Notes under the pieces: model-generated
Database searches by the model: none
The model's input: the letters and a program-made list of their open reading frames with translations, nothing else
Told to the model about the DNA's origin: nothing
DNA from: Bacillota bacterium
GTDB taxonomy: Bacteria > Bacillota > Clostridia > Tissierellales > MES13
Length of the DNA stretch: 64,000 nucleotides
Direction: 5' to 3'
Assembly: GCA_009711785.1 (NCBI GenBank)
Contig: VENA01000038.1
Span: forward strand, 1 to 64,000
In this document: positions 25,871 to 33,787 of the stretch, piece by piece
How the letters are laid out: every line of letters begins with the position of its first letter
How positions within the stretch are numbered: position 1 is the stretch's first letter
Position numbers and translations under genes: made by a program

Positions 25871-26620
25871 ATGAATAAATTTAATAAAAAAATATTGTTA
25901 GTTGCAATAATATTATCAGTAATAACTGCATATTTAAGTTTATCTTATATAAAGGGAATAAAAAATGCTAATAAGAAAGAAGAATACATAAATATAGTTG
26001 TTGCAAAACAGGATATATTACCACGATATAAAATAACTGCTGAAATGCTTGAAGAGATTAAGGTACTTAAAGAAAGTCATATTGTTAACTCCATTCAGGA
26101 TGAAAGTAAAATAATAGGTAAGTATTCAAAGGGAAAAATTTTAAAGGGAGAAGTAATACCAAAGGATAGATTAATAGAAGAAAAAGATAAAGATCTAAGT
26201 CTTAGAATTCCTAAAGGGAAAAGAGCTATTTCAGTAGCTATAGATGAGATAAGTGGAGTTGCTGATTTAATAAAACCAGGTGATTTTGTAGATGTATATG
26301 TAACAGTAGATAAAAAAGATTTTAAATCAGGTGGTATTAAAATGGCGTATCCCCCTATAACTAAATTATTGTTACAGGATAAATTAGTTCTTTCAGTAAG
26401 TAAAGATATGATAAGAAAAGAGGAAGAAAGAAAAGAAGTACCTATGAAATATCCAGTAACTTTAGCAGTAACCCCCCTAGAGGGAGAAAAATTAGTACAT
26501 GGTGAAGATATAGGAAGATTAAAACTAGCATTAAGACCTATTAGGGAGAAAGGAACACATAAAACTTTTGGAACTATAAGGGAAAATATAGTACCTCCTA
26601 AAGGAAAATATATTAAGTAA
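25871..26620 (+). CDS. cpaB: Flp pilus assembly protein CpaB/RcpC
   Basis: A 249-residue membrane-anchored protein: one N-terminal transmembrane helix (about 8-28), a SAF-like domain (IVVAKQDILPRYKITAEMLE) and the RcpC domain with RIPKGKRAISVAIDEISGVADLIKPGDFVDVYVT. In Tad systems CpaB connects the platform to the envelope. GGGAGG precedes the ATG. It sits in the standard position between TadE/G genes and the CpaE-like gene. Confidence 0.93.
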   Translation: MNKFNKKILLVAIILSVITAYLSLSYIKGIKNANKKEEYINIVVAKQDILPRYKITAEMLEEIKVLKESHIVNSIQDESKIIGKYSKGKILKGEVIPKDRLIEEKDKDLSLRIPKGKRAISVAIDEISGVADLIKPGDFVDVYVTVDKKDFKSGGIKMAYPPITKLLLQDKLVLSVSKDMIRKEEERKEVPMKYPVTLAVTPLEGEKLVHGEDIGRLKLALRPIREKGTHKTFGTIRENIVPPKGKYIK

Positions 26621-26634
26621 ATGGGAGTGAAAAC

Positions 26635-27798
26635 ATGGCTGATAAAATAAGAGTACTTATAGCAGATGATGTTGATGATACTATAAATTTAATTGAGACA
26701 CTTTTATCCTTTGATGAAAGTATTGAAATTATAGGTAAAGCGTCTAATGGTGATGAGGCAATAGATCTTGCATTTGAATTAGTACCAGATATTATTTTAA
26801 TGGATATAAATATGCCAGGGAAAAATGGATTAAAAACTACAGATATAATAACTAAAAAGTTACCTGAAGTTATTGTTATTATGATGTCAGTACAAAGTGA
26901 AACTGAATATTTAAAAAAGGCTATGATATCAGGAGCAAAGGAATATATAGTAAAACCCTTTAATATAGACACTTTAACAAATACAATTCATAGTGCATAT
27001 AACAAAGAACAGGATAGAAAAAACTATTTTAAAAAGGTAAGTTCTGATGGAAATATAACTAAAAAACCGAAGGTTTTAAGTGTTTTTAGTACTAAAGGCG
27101 GTGTAGGTAAGACTACAATAGCTATTAATACTGCAATTAGTATTAAAAAACAAACTGAAGATAAAGTAGTTGTAATGGATTTAGATTTAGAATTTGGGGA
27201 TGCATCATTAATGTTTGATATAACCCCATCTAAGACGATAACTGATTTGATTGAAGATATTTCTGATTTAAATATTGATATTTTAGAAGAGTATTTAATG
27301 GAGGATTCATCAGGAGTCAAACTATTATCAGCACCTATAAAGCCTGAGTATGCAGATTATATTAACCAAGAACATATAAAAATAATTATAAAGATTTTAA
27401 AAGAAAAGTATAAATATATAATTATAGATACACCGACTAATTTTGAAGAAGTAACCTTAACTGCTTTAGATCTTTCTGATAAACTATTCTTTATTTCAAC
27501 TATGGATATTCCATCTGTTAAAAATATGAAATTAGGACTTCAAGTTATGGATTCATTAAATTATTCAGATGAAAAGGTAAAAATATTAGTAAATAATGCA
27601 ACACAAAAGTTTGGAATTAAATACAAAGAATTAATAGAAACATTAGAAAGGGATGTAACTAAATTTATACCTGAGGATAAAAAGACAGTTGTAACTTCAA
27701 TAAATAAGGGACATCCATTTATGAGAAAGAGAAGAAACAATAAAATATTCAAAGGTTTAGAAGAATTAGGTAATATGATTATAACTGGTGAATATTAG
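26635..27798 (+). CDS. CpaE/TadZ-like protein: receiver domain plus MinD/ParA ATPase
   Basis: A protein of 387 residues. The first 120 form a response-regulator receiver with acidic residues in IADDVDD, phosphoacceptor Asp in ILMDINMPGKNG and Lys in YIVKPFN, so it looks phosphorylatable. Residues from about 140 form a MinD/ParA ATPase with deviant Walker A STKGGVGKTTIAIN and VVMDLDLEFGD. CpaE/TadZ places the pilus machine at a cell site. Many TadZ proteins have degenerate receivers, whereas this one keeps the key residues. Confidence 0.92.
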   Translation: MADKIRVLIADDVDDTINLIETLLSFDESIEIIGKASNGDEAIDLAFELVPDIILMDINMPGKNGLKTTDIITKKLPEVIVIMMSVQSETEYLKKAMISGAKEYIVKPFNIDTLTNTIHSAYNKEQDRKNYFKKVSSDGNITKKPKVLSVFSTKGGVGKTTIAINTAISIKKQTEDKVVVMDLDLEFGDASLMFDITPSKTITDLIEDISDLNIDILEEYLMEDSSGVKLLSAPIKPEYADYINQEHIKIIIKILKEKYKYIIIDTPTNFEEVTLTALDLSDKLFFISTMDIPSVKNMKLGLQVMDSLNYSDEKVKILVNNATQKFGIKYKELIETLERDVTKFIPEDKKTVVTSINKGHPFMRKRRNNKIFKGLEELGNMIITGEY

Positions 27799-27811
27799 GT
27801 GGTGAAAAGTT

Positions 27812-29137
27812 ATGTCTTTAAGTAAAAGATTAAATAAAAAAAACAAAAATGAGGAAGAGATAAAAAAAGAGAATACGAAAGACCCTCATTTAGAATTAAA
27901 AAACACACTACAAAATCAAGTTATAGAAGAGTTAACTATTGACTTAAAGGATGTTAGAGAGGATAATGAAGAACTAAAAAAAGAGATAGAAGATATCATT
28001 AAAAATTATCTTGAAGAGAATAGCCTAGCAATAACAAGAAGTGATAGGAATAGAATTTTAAGTGAAATATTAGATGAAATAATAGGTTTTGGTCCTATAA
28101 CTCCTTTATTAAATGATAGTGATGTTTCAGAGGTAATGGTAAATGGACCAGATAGTATTTATGTTGAAAGAAATGGAAAATTAGTCCTTTCAGATGTAAA
28201 ATTTAAAGATGATAATCATGTTCTTCATGTGATAGAAAAAATAGTAGCTCCCCTAGGTAGAAGGATAGATGAAAGCTCTCCTATGGTTGATGCTAGACTT
28301 CCTAATGGTTCGAGGGTTAATGCAATAATTCCACCCCTTGCTTTAAATGGACCTACAATAACAATAAGAAAATTTTCAGAAGATCCCTTTAAAGTATCTG
28401 ATTTAATTGGCTTTAAAACATTGAATTCTAAAATGGCAAAGCTACTTAAATTGTGCGTTGAAGGAAGGTTAAATGTTATAGTTTCAGGAGGAACAGGTAG
28501 TGGTAAAACAACAACTCTAAATGTATTATCATCTTTTATACCAAATGATGAAAGAATAGTTACTATAGAGGATGCTGCAGAATTACAGATGCATCAGGAC
28601 CATGTCGTTAGATTAGAAACAAGACCTCCTAATATTGAAGGAAAGGGAGAAATTAATATTAGGGATTTAGTAAAAAATAGTTTAAGAATGCGTCCCGATA
28701 GAATAGTAGTAGGTGAGGTTCGTTCAGGGGAAGCTATAGACATGCTTCAAGCTATGAATACAGGGCATGATGGTTCATTAACAACAGGACATGCTAACTC
28801 CACAAGGGACATGTTATCAAGACTTGAGACAATGGTTTTAATGGCAGGTATGGAGCTGCCTATAAGGGCTATAAGAGAGCAAATAACATCAGCAGTTGAT
28901 GTAATAGTCCAACAATCAAGACTAAGGGATGGAAGTAGAAAGATAACAAGCATAGCAGAGGTGCAAGGCTTAGAAGGTGATGTAATAGTTTTACAGGATA
29001 TATATAAGTTTGAACATAACGGATATGATGATAGAGGAAAAGTAAAGGGCGATTTTAAATATACAGGAATTAAACCTAAATTTTTAGACAAGCTTAAGGG
29101 AAGAGGAGTAAATATACCACCAAATATTTTAGAGTAG
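27812..29137 (+). CDS. cpaF: Tad pilus secretion ATPase CpaF (pilus TadA)
   Basis: This 441-residue AAA+ traffic ATPase of the type II/IV secretion family powers Flp pilus assembly. The N-domain (about 30-190) includes SEVMVNGPDSIYVERNGKL. Walker A is GGTGSGKTTTLNVL, the Asp box includes TIEDAAELQ, the His box GHDGSLTTGHANS, and Arg-rich segments follow MRPDRIVVGEVR. AGGTGGTG precedes the ATG. Called TadA in other organisms; unrelated to the tRNA deaminase at 3409. Confidence 0.96.
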   Translation: MSLSKRLNKKNKNEEEIKKENTKDPHLELKNTLQNQVIEELTIDLKDVREDNEELKKEIEDIIKNYLEENSLAITRSDRNRILSEILDEIIGFGPITPLLNDSDVSEVMVNGPDSIYVERNGKLVLSDVKFKDDNHVLHVIEKIVAPLGRRIDESSPMVDARLPNGSRVNAIIPPLALNGPTITIRKFSEDPFKVSDLIGFKTLNSKMAKLLKLCVEGRLNVIVSGGTGSGKTTTLNVLSSFIPNDERIVTIEDAAELQMHQDHVVRLETRPPNIEGKGEINIRDLVKNSLRMRPDRIVVGEVRSGEAIDMLQAMNTGHDGSLTTGHANSTRDMLSRLETMVLMAGMELPIRAIREQITSAVDVIVQQSRLRDGSRKITSIAEVQGLEGDVIVLQDIYKFEHNGYDDRGKVKGDFKYTGIKPKFLDKLKGRGVNIPPNILE

Positions 29138-29148
29138 AGGTGTAAAAA

Positions 29149-30117
29149 ATGTTATATCTTTACCCGTTTTTATTTTTTATATCAAGTGGATTATTAATAT
29201 ATAGTATTTTATCTTTATTTTCTAAAAAAAGAGCCATAGAAAGATTAGGAAAATATTTTGAAGGTAGAAAAGAAGAAGAAATTATAAAAAGAGAAACTAA
29301 AATTAATATTAAACCAAGAAAACTATTAAATTCACTAGGTAGTAAGATATCTAATATTGATTACTTAAAAAGATATATAGAAAAAACCCAATTTGAAATT
29401 ATAAAAGCAGGCATTCCTTTAAAGGGAGAGGAACTTATAGCTATACAAATTCTTTTATGTGTTTTATTATTCCTTTTTACTATAAATATTTTTAATTCAA
29501 TGGTAATAGCTATTATGTTTTCTATTTTAGGACTTTTAATACCTAAACAAATAATAAAGCTTAGGAAAAATAAAAGATATAAAATGTTTAATGAGCAATT
29601 AGGAGATGCCATAGTACTTATATCTAATTCCCTTAAAGCAGGACATAGTTTTTTACAGGCAATAGATTCAGCTGCAAGGGAAATGCCTGAACCAATAAAT
29701 AAAGAGTTTGGAAAGGTATTAAAGGAAATGAGACTAGGCATACCTACAGAACAAGCCTTAGAAAGTCTAATAAATAGGGTAGAAAGTGATGATTTAGAAC
29801 TAATGGTTACAGCTGTATTAATACAAAGACAAGTAGGTGGTAATCTTTCTGAAATATTAGATACAATATCAAATACCATAAGAGAAAGGGTAAAACTTAA
29901 GGGAGAAATAAAAACACTAACAGCCCAAGGTAGGTTATCTGGAATTATTGTATCTTTATTACCCTTAGCCTTAGGGGGCGCTTTATTTTTTATAAATCCT
30001 GAATATCTTAATGGTTTATTTGAAACTAAAGTAGGTATAGCTATTTTGATAGTTGCAATACTAAATCAATTAATAGGTATTATACTTATTAATAAAATAG
30101 TGAAAATTGAAGTATAG
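29149..30117 (+). CDS. tadB: Tad inner-membrane platform protein TadB
   Basis: A 322-residue membrane protein of the type II secretion F (T2SSF) family. An N-terminal transmembrane helix, a central hydrophobic pair (about 100-145), a cytoplasmic T2SSF helical domain (LISNSLKAGHSFLQAIDSAAREM) and two C-terminal helices are visible. TadB and TadC together form the membrane platform driven by CpaF. AGAGGTG precedes the ATG, 11 bases after cpaF. Confidence 0.92.
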   Translation: MLYLYPFLFFISSGLLIYSILSLFSKKRAIERLGKYFEGRKEEEIIKRETKINIKPRKLLNSLGSKISNIDYLKRYIEKTQFEIIKAGIPLKGEELIAIQILLCVLLFLFTINIFNSMVIAIMFSILGLLIPKQIIKLRKNKRYKMFNEQLGDAIVLISNSLKAGHSFLQAIDSAAREMPEPINKEFGKVLKEMRLGIPTEQALESLINRVESDDLELMVTAVLIQRQVGGNLSEILDTISNTIRERVKLKGEIKTLTAQGRLSGIIVSLLPLALGGALFFINPEYLNGLFETKVGIAILIVAILNQLIGIILINKIVKIEV

Positions 30118-30128
30118 GGGTGGAAGAT

Positions 30129-31052
30129 ATGCTTTCAGTTATTGTTTTTTTAATTTTTTTGCTAGTCTTTATTTTAGCCTATTTATTTTTAAATTCCTTG
30201 TTTAAGGATAAAATAAAAGTACTTTTAAGACTTGAAAAGATAAAGGGAAAATCAAAGGAAATAAATCCTGATTTAGAAGAGCTAAATGTATCCTTTTATG
30301 AAAGGGTTATAAAACCTATAGCAGATAATACATCAAATATTATATCCAAAATAACACCAACAGGTATGAAAACTAGAATAGAAGATGAACTTAAAGTTGC
30401 AGGATATCCTTATAATTTAAGTATTAATCAATGGTTTTTAATAAGATTATTTTTAAGTATAATTCTACCTTTAATTTTAATAACAATAGCTATAATTAAT
30501 AACATATTAATATCTAGAATGTTTTTAGGTATAATTATAGTAATATTAATACTTAACCTTTTTCCAAGACTTTTTATAAAACAATATAAAAACAAAAGAC
30601 AAAAAGAAATAGTAAAAACATTACCGGATGTACTTGATTTATTAACAGTGAGTGTTGAAGCAGGCTTATCCTTTGATGGGGCATTATCAAGATTAGTAGA
30701 AAAAATGCCAGGGGTTTTAGCAGATGAGTTTAGTAAGGTCTTAAATGAAATGAGAATAGGAAAAAGTAGAAGAGAGGCTCTAAGGGATATGAGTGAAAGA
30801 TGTAAAGTATCTGATTTAACAACCCTTGTAGGTTCTTTAATACAAGCCGATGAGTTAGGTGTAGGAGTAAGTAAGGTATTAAGGGTACAATCGGTCCAAA
30901 TGAGAGAAAAAAGACGTCAGAGAGCCCAAGAGAAGGCTATGAAGGCACCTGTAAAGATACTTTTCCCTTTGATATTTTTTATCTTTCCAACTATATTTGC
31001 CGTATTATTAGGTCCTGCTGTTATTAAAATGATGAATACTTTTGGTAATTAG
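30129..31052 (+). CDS. tadC: Tad inner-membrane platform protein TadC
   Basis: The second T2SSF-family platform protein, 307 residues from the ATG at 30129, preferred because AGGGGTGGA (30116-30124) overlaps the GTG at 30120. Layout parallels TadB: N-terminal helix, paired helices near 125-160, a T2SSF domain (LPDVLDLLTVSVEAGLSFDGAL) and C-terminal helices. It is separated from tadB by 11 bases. Confidence 0.92.
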   Translation: MLSVIVFLIFLLVFILAYLFLNSLFKDKIKVLLRLEKIKGKSKEINPDLEELNVSFYERVIKPIADNTSNIISKITPTGMKTRIEDELKVAGYPYNLSINQWFLIRLFLSIILPLILITIAIINNILISRMFLGIIIVILILNLFPRLFIKQYKNKRQKEIVKTLPDVLDLLTVSVEAGLSFDGALSRLVEKMPGVLADEFSKVLNEMRIGKSRREALRDMSERCKVSDLTTLVGSLIQADELGVGVSKVLRVQSVQMREKRRQRAQEKAMKAPVKILFPLIFFIFPTIFAVLLGPAVIKMMNTFGN

Positions 31053-31060
31053 GTGATATT

Positions 31061-31411
31061 ATGAAAAAAGTAATTTTAAAAAATAAAACTTTAAAAAAGG
31101 TACTAGTAAACAATTGTTATATAGCAGATAACTTTTTTTCTAGACTAAAGGGGTTATTAGGTAAAAATAATTTAAATGAAGATGAAGCTTTAATAATAAA
31201 ACCATGTAAAAGTGTACATATGTTTTTTATGAAGTTTAGTATAGATGTATTGTTTGTAAATGAGAATGATAAAGTAATAAAAATTATAGAAAATTTAAGA
31301 CCATGGCAAGTAACTAAAGTAGTTAAGAATTCAAAATATGTTGTTGAACTTTCAAAAGGAAAGGTGAAAAAAACAAAAACAGATATAGGAAATATTATAT
31401 CTATAGTTTAA
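31061..31411 (+). CDS. DUF192 family protein (last gene of the Tad locus)
   Basis: A 116-residue protein matching DUF192/COG1430: LKGLLGK near residue 30, then CKSVHMFFMKFSIDVLFVN and the C-terminal YVVELSKG followed by TDIGNII. Most DUF192 proteins are exported, but this one lacks an obvious signal peptide. It starts eight bases after tadC with AGGTGA before the ATG. DUF192 genes are recurrent neighbours of Tad loci; their function is not known to me. No prepilin peptidase gene (TadV/CpaA) is in this locus. Confidence 0.86.
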   Translation: MKKVILKNKTLKKVLVNNCYIADNFFSRLKGLLGKNNLNEDEALIIKPCKSVHMFFMKFSIDVLFVNENDKVIKIIENLRPWQVTKVVKNSKYVVELSKGKVKKTKTDIGNIISIV

Positions 31412-31425
31412 GTTGAATAATACAT

Positions 31426-31457
31426 AAAAGACCAGTTCACAGAGAGCTGGTCTTTTT
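31426..31457. terminator. Bidirectional terminator at the end of the Tad locus
   Basis: AAAAGACCAG (31426-31435) pairs with CTGGTCTTTT (31447-31456) with A and T tracts on both sides. It serves the Tad operon on the plus strand and the small Gly-rich gene on the minus strand. Confidence 0.85.
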
Positions 31458-31466
31458 ATGTTCAAA

Positions 31467-31733
31467 CTACCAATATCTTCGTCTATATCCATAGAACGGG
31501 TAGAAAAATCTTCTAAAGCCATAGTAAGGTCCATAAAAATATGGACGTCTATAACCATATCTAGGTATAAAAGGTGGACGCCTATAACCATATCCAGGGC
31601 CATATCCAGGTCTACCAGGTCCATAGCCAGGACCGAAACCAGGTCCAAAAGGGGGATATTGTTCTGATTCATAAGAATCATCTAAATTATAATCATATTC
31701 ATAATCATTTTCTAATGAGTAGTTATTATCCAT
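31467..31733 (-). CDS. Gly/Pro/Tyr/Arg-rich small protein
   Basis: An 88-residue low-complexity protein with no homologue I can name. The first 28 residues are acidic and Tyr-rich (DNNYSLENDYEYDYNLDD). The middle is repeats around PGYGPG, and the C-terminal 40 residues are repeats around YGYRRP ending in RRRYW. There is no signal peptide. GGAGGTG is well placed before the ATG, so it is likely expressed. The composition resembles small spore-coat or surface-layer structural proteins of spore formers; that is a compositional analogy only. Confidence 0.72.
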   Translation of the reverse strand: MDNNYSLENDYEYDYNLDDSYESEQYPPFGPGFGPGYGPGRPGYGPGYGYRRPPFIPRYGYRRPYFYGPYYGFRRFFYPFYGYRRRYW

Positions 31734-31869
31734 TTAAACACCTCCATAATAATATTTCTTTCAATATTAGAATATGAAAAGAAATAATTATTGCTACTTA
31801 TAAATGATATGTTAATAAGTGAAAATGTTATATGAAATAAATTGGAAGTTAAAAAGTTCTAAAGAGATG

Positions 31870-31898
31870 TTGACATAGGATATTGATATCTGTATAAT
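31870..31898 (+). promoter_or_regulatory. Perfect consensus promoter of the Cys-leader transcript
   Basis: TTGACA at 31870-31875 and TATAAT at 31893-31898 with exactly 17 bases between, both hexamers perfect. Expected start near 31905, about 55 bases before the leader-peptide ATG. It is the strongest-looking promoter in the window, which suits a gene set regulated after initiation. Confidence 0.85.
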
Positions 31899-31959
31899 AG
31901 ATTAAAAGCATAGTAAGTTGATAAAAATACTAGGGATTAAATAAAAGGAGGTATTAGTC

Positions 31960-32076
31960 ATGGGAAAGTTAAACATTAAAGTAAATGAAAGTCTGAAAAA
32001 ATCTGTGACTAATTCTCTGTGTTGCTGTTGTTGTATTCATTTGAATTCAACAAAACAGAATAATTTTTTTATCTAA
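31960..32076 (+). CDS. 38-residue leader peptide with five consecutive cysteines
   Basis: A short reading frame with ATG at 31960 preceded by AAAGGAGG (31944-31951) at ideal spacing. Codons 21-25 (32020-32034) are TGT TGC TGT TGT TGT, all Cys, and there are no other Cys codons. The peptide starts MGKLNIKVNESLKK and ends in NNFFI; it has no signal peptide. The stop TAA (32074-32076) directly abuts the antiterminator strand at 32079. A predicted cystine ABC importer lies downstream beyond a terminator. The simplest reading is a cysteine-sensing attenuation leader. A streptolysin S-like modified peptide with a Cys run is an alternative, but no modification genes are present. Confidence 0.8.
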   Translation: MGKLNIKVNESLKKSVTNSLCCCCCIHLNSTKQNNFFI

Positions 32077-32078
32077 AG

Positions 32079-32200
32079 TTTAGTATATCTTATTATGTCT
32101 AAAGTCTTTTATATAAAAGCAAACATTTTTTGTTTATTAATATCTAAAAATTAATATAATTTATAGAAATAAGAGTACCTAAAGTTTAGGTGCTCTTTTT
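32079..32200 (+). promoter_or_regulatory. Candidate transcription attenuator of the cystine importer operon
   Basis: Two exclusive structures can be drawn. Terminator: AGAGTACCTAA (32172-32182) pairs with TTAGGTGCTCT (32186-32196) as 11 base pairs with one G-U, then a T run to 32200. Antiterminator: TTTAGTATATCTTA (32079-32092) pairs with TAAGAGTACCTAAA (32170-32183) as 13 pairs with one bulged base on each strand, and this consumes the whole 5' arm of the terminator. A ribosome at the leader stop codon (32074) would cover the 5' half of the antiterminator strand; one stalled at the Cys codons would leave it free. The prediction is read-through when charged tRNA-Cys is scarce. Confidence 0.7.
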
Positions 32201-32272
32201 ATGCTTTTTTGAGAAAACTTGGCCAAGTAAATTTATCTTAAAAGCTTAAAAATAAAATTTGGAGGGATAAAA

Positions 32273-33088
32273 TTGAAAAAAAGAATGTTAAATTTATTAA
32301 TAATAGTAATTTTAGGAGTAAGTGTTTTAATATCAGGATGTGTATCTAAGGAAGAAAATATAGTAAAAGAAAAGGATGATAGTCAAAAAATAGTTATAGG
32401 AACAAGTGGAGGATATAGACCCTATACTTTTGTAAATGATAAAGGAGAATTAACGGGATTCGATGTTGAAGTTTGGAAAGAAATAGGTAGAAGAATAGAT
32501 AAAAAAATTGAATTTAAAACTTCAGCATTTAGTGGTTTATTTGGAATGTTAGATATAAATAAATTAAACACAATAGCAAATCAAATTACCATAACAAAAG
32601 AAAGAAAAAAGAAATATTTATTTACAGAACCATATGTATATTATGGTGCTCAACTAGTAGTAAAAAAAGGAAATAATACTATTAGTAGTTTGAAAGATTT
32701 AAAGGGAAAAAAGGTAGGAGTTAGTTTAGGATCTAATTATGAACAGATAATTAGAGAGTTTGATAAAAATAACAAAATAGAAGTTGTAACATATGAAGAT
32801 TTCCAAGGCTCATTACAAGATGTATCATTAGGAAGGATAGATGCAGTATTGAATGATAGATTAGCAGGGATAATTGCAATAGAAGAATCAGGATTAAATT
32901 TACAGCTTGGAGGAAAGCCTGTAAAGCTAATGAAAAATGCCTTTCCCTTTGTTAAAAATAATAAAAATAAAAATTTAATAAATGAAATTAATAAAGTAAT
33001 TGCTGAAATGAAAAAAGACGGAACTTTAACGGAAATATCCCTTAAGTGGTTCCCAGTAGATATAACTAAAAACTTCAATAAAGAATAG
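32273..33088 (+). CDS. Amino-acid ABC transporter substrate-binding lipoprotein, predicted cystine-specific
   Basis: A 271-residue type 3 periplasmic-binding-fold lipoprotein. It starts at TTG behind GGAGGG, with signal sequence and lipobox ISGC (Cys23). The ligand-domain segments IGTSGGYRPYTFVN and GLFGMLD followed by NTIANQIT and ERKKKYLFTEPYVYYG are the pattern of the FliY/TcyA-TcyJ cystine-binding subfamily. It heads a three-gene importer operon. The Cys-rich leader and attenuator immediately upstream independently support a sulfur amino acid as substrate. Substrate specificity is otherwise not proven. Confidence 0.88.
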   Translation: MKKRMLNLLIIVILGVSVLISGCVSKEENIVKEKDDSQKIVIGTSGGYRPYTFVNDKGELTGFDVEVWKEIGRRIDKKIEFKTSAFSGLFGMLDINKLNTIANQITITKERKKKYLFTEPYVYYGAQLVVKKGNNTISSLKDLKGKKVGVSLGSNYEQIIREFDKNNKIEVVTYEDFQGSLQDVSLGRIDAVLNDRLAGIIAIEESGLNLQLGGKPVKLMKNAFPFVKNNKNKNLINEINKVIAEMKKDGTLTEISLKWFPVDITKNFNKE

Positions 33089-33096
33089 GTGGTTAT

Positions 33097-33777
33097 ATGA
33101 ATTTATTAAATTTAAATTTTAATTTAGAATACTTTTTTTCAAGGTTCAGTGTTATCGGTAAATTTTTACCGGTAACATTGGGTATTGCTATTTTTTCTAT
33201 GTTAATAGGACTTTTAATAGCTTTAGTCATAGCATTTTTGTTAGATTTAAAAATTACAGGATTAAATAAAATATTAAGAACGTATATATCTTTTTTTAGA
33301 GGAACACCTTTAATGGTACAATTATTTATTTTTTATTTTGGATTTCCACAGGTTTTTCCTAGACTTGCACAGATTCCAACATATATTATAGCAGTATATG
33401 TTATGAGTATTAATGGCAGTGCTTATATGTCTGAAACAATTAGGGCATCAATTAACTCCGTTGATAAAATTCAGCTAGAATCTGCTTTATCTATAGGGAT
33501 GACTAAATATCAGGCTATGAAAAGAATAATATTACCCCAGGCAGCAAGAATTGCAATACCTCCATTAGGAAATACATTTATAAGTTTGGTACAGGGAACA
33601 GCAATAACCTTCCTTTTAGGTGTAAAAGAAATTATGGCAGTTGCAAAGATAAGTGCATCTTCAACTTATAAATTTTTAGAGAACTATTTAGTTGTAGGTA
33701 TTATTTATTGGATTATAACTTTAGTATTTACCAATCTTTTAAATAGATTAGAAACGAAAATGAATAAGGCTTATTAG
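33097..33777 (+). CDS. Amino-acid ABC transporter permease
   Basis: A 226-residue polar amino acid permease of the HisM/TcyB family with about five transmembrane helices. The N-terminal TLGIAIFSMLIGLLIALVIAF and FFRGTPLMVQLFIFYFG are typical, and the ATPase-contact EAA loop is ESALSIGMTKYQAMKRIILPQ. AGGTGG precedes the ATG, eight bases after the binding-protein gene. It forms the membrane channel, probably as a homodimer, as no second permease gene is present. Confidence 0.93.
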   Translation: MNLLNLNFNLEYFFSRFSVIGKFLPVTLGIAIFSMLIGLLIALVIAFLLDLKITGLNKILRTYISFFRGTPLMVQLFIFYFGFPQVFPRLAQIPTYIIAVYVMSINGSAYMSETIRASINSVDKIQLESALSIGMTKYQAMKRIILPQAARIAIPPLGNTFISLVQGTAITFLLGVKEIMAVAKISASSTYKFLENYLVVGIIYWIITLVFTNLLNRLETKMNKAY

Positions 33778-33787
33778 GAGGGTTTGT

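Noticed and set aside
31458..31681. Reading frames in other phases over the Gly-rich gene
   Set aside because: Several overlapping frames are open because of the repetitive sequence. Only the minus-strand frame from 31733 has a proper ribosome site.
31960..32076. The Cys-rich peptide as a streptolysin S-like (thiazole/oxazole-modified) precursor
   Set aside because: The run of five Cys recalls SagA-type precursors, but there is no cyclodehydratase, dehydrogenase or dedicated exporter nearby. The stop codon, antiterminator strand and terminator geometry plus the cystine importer fit attenuation better.
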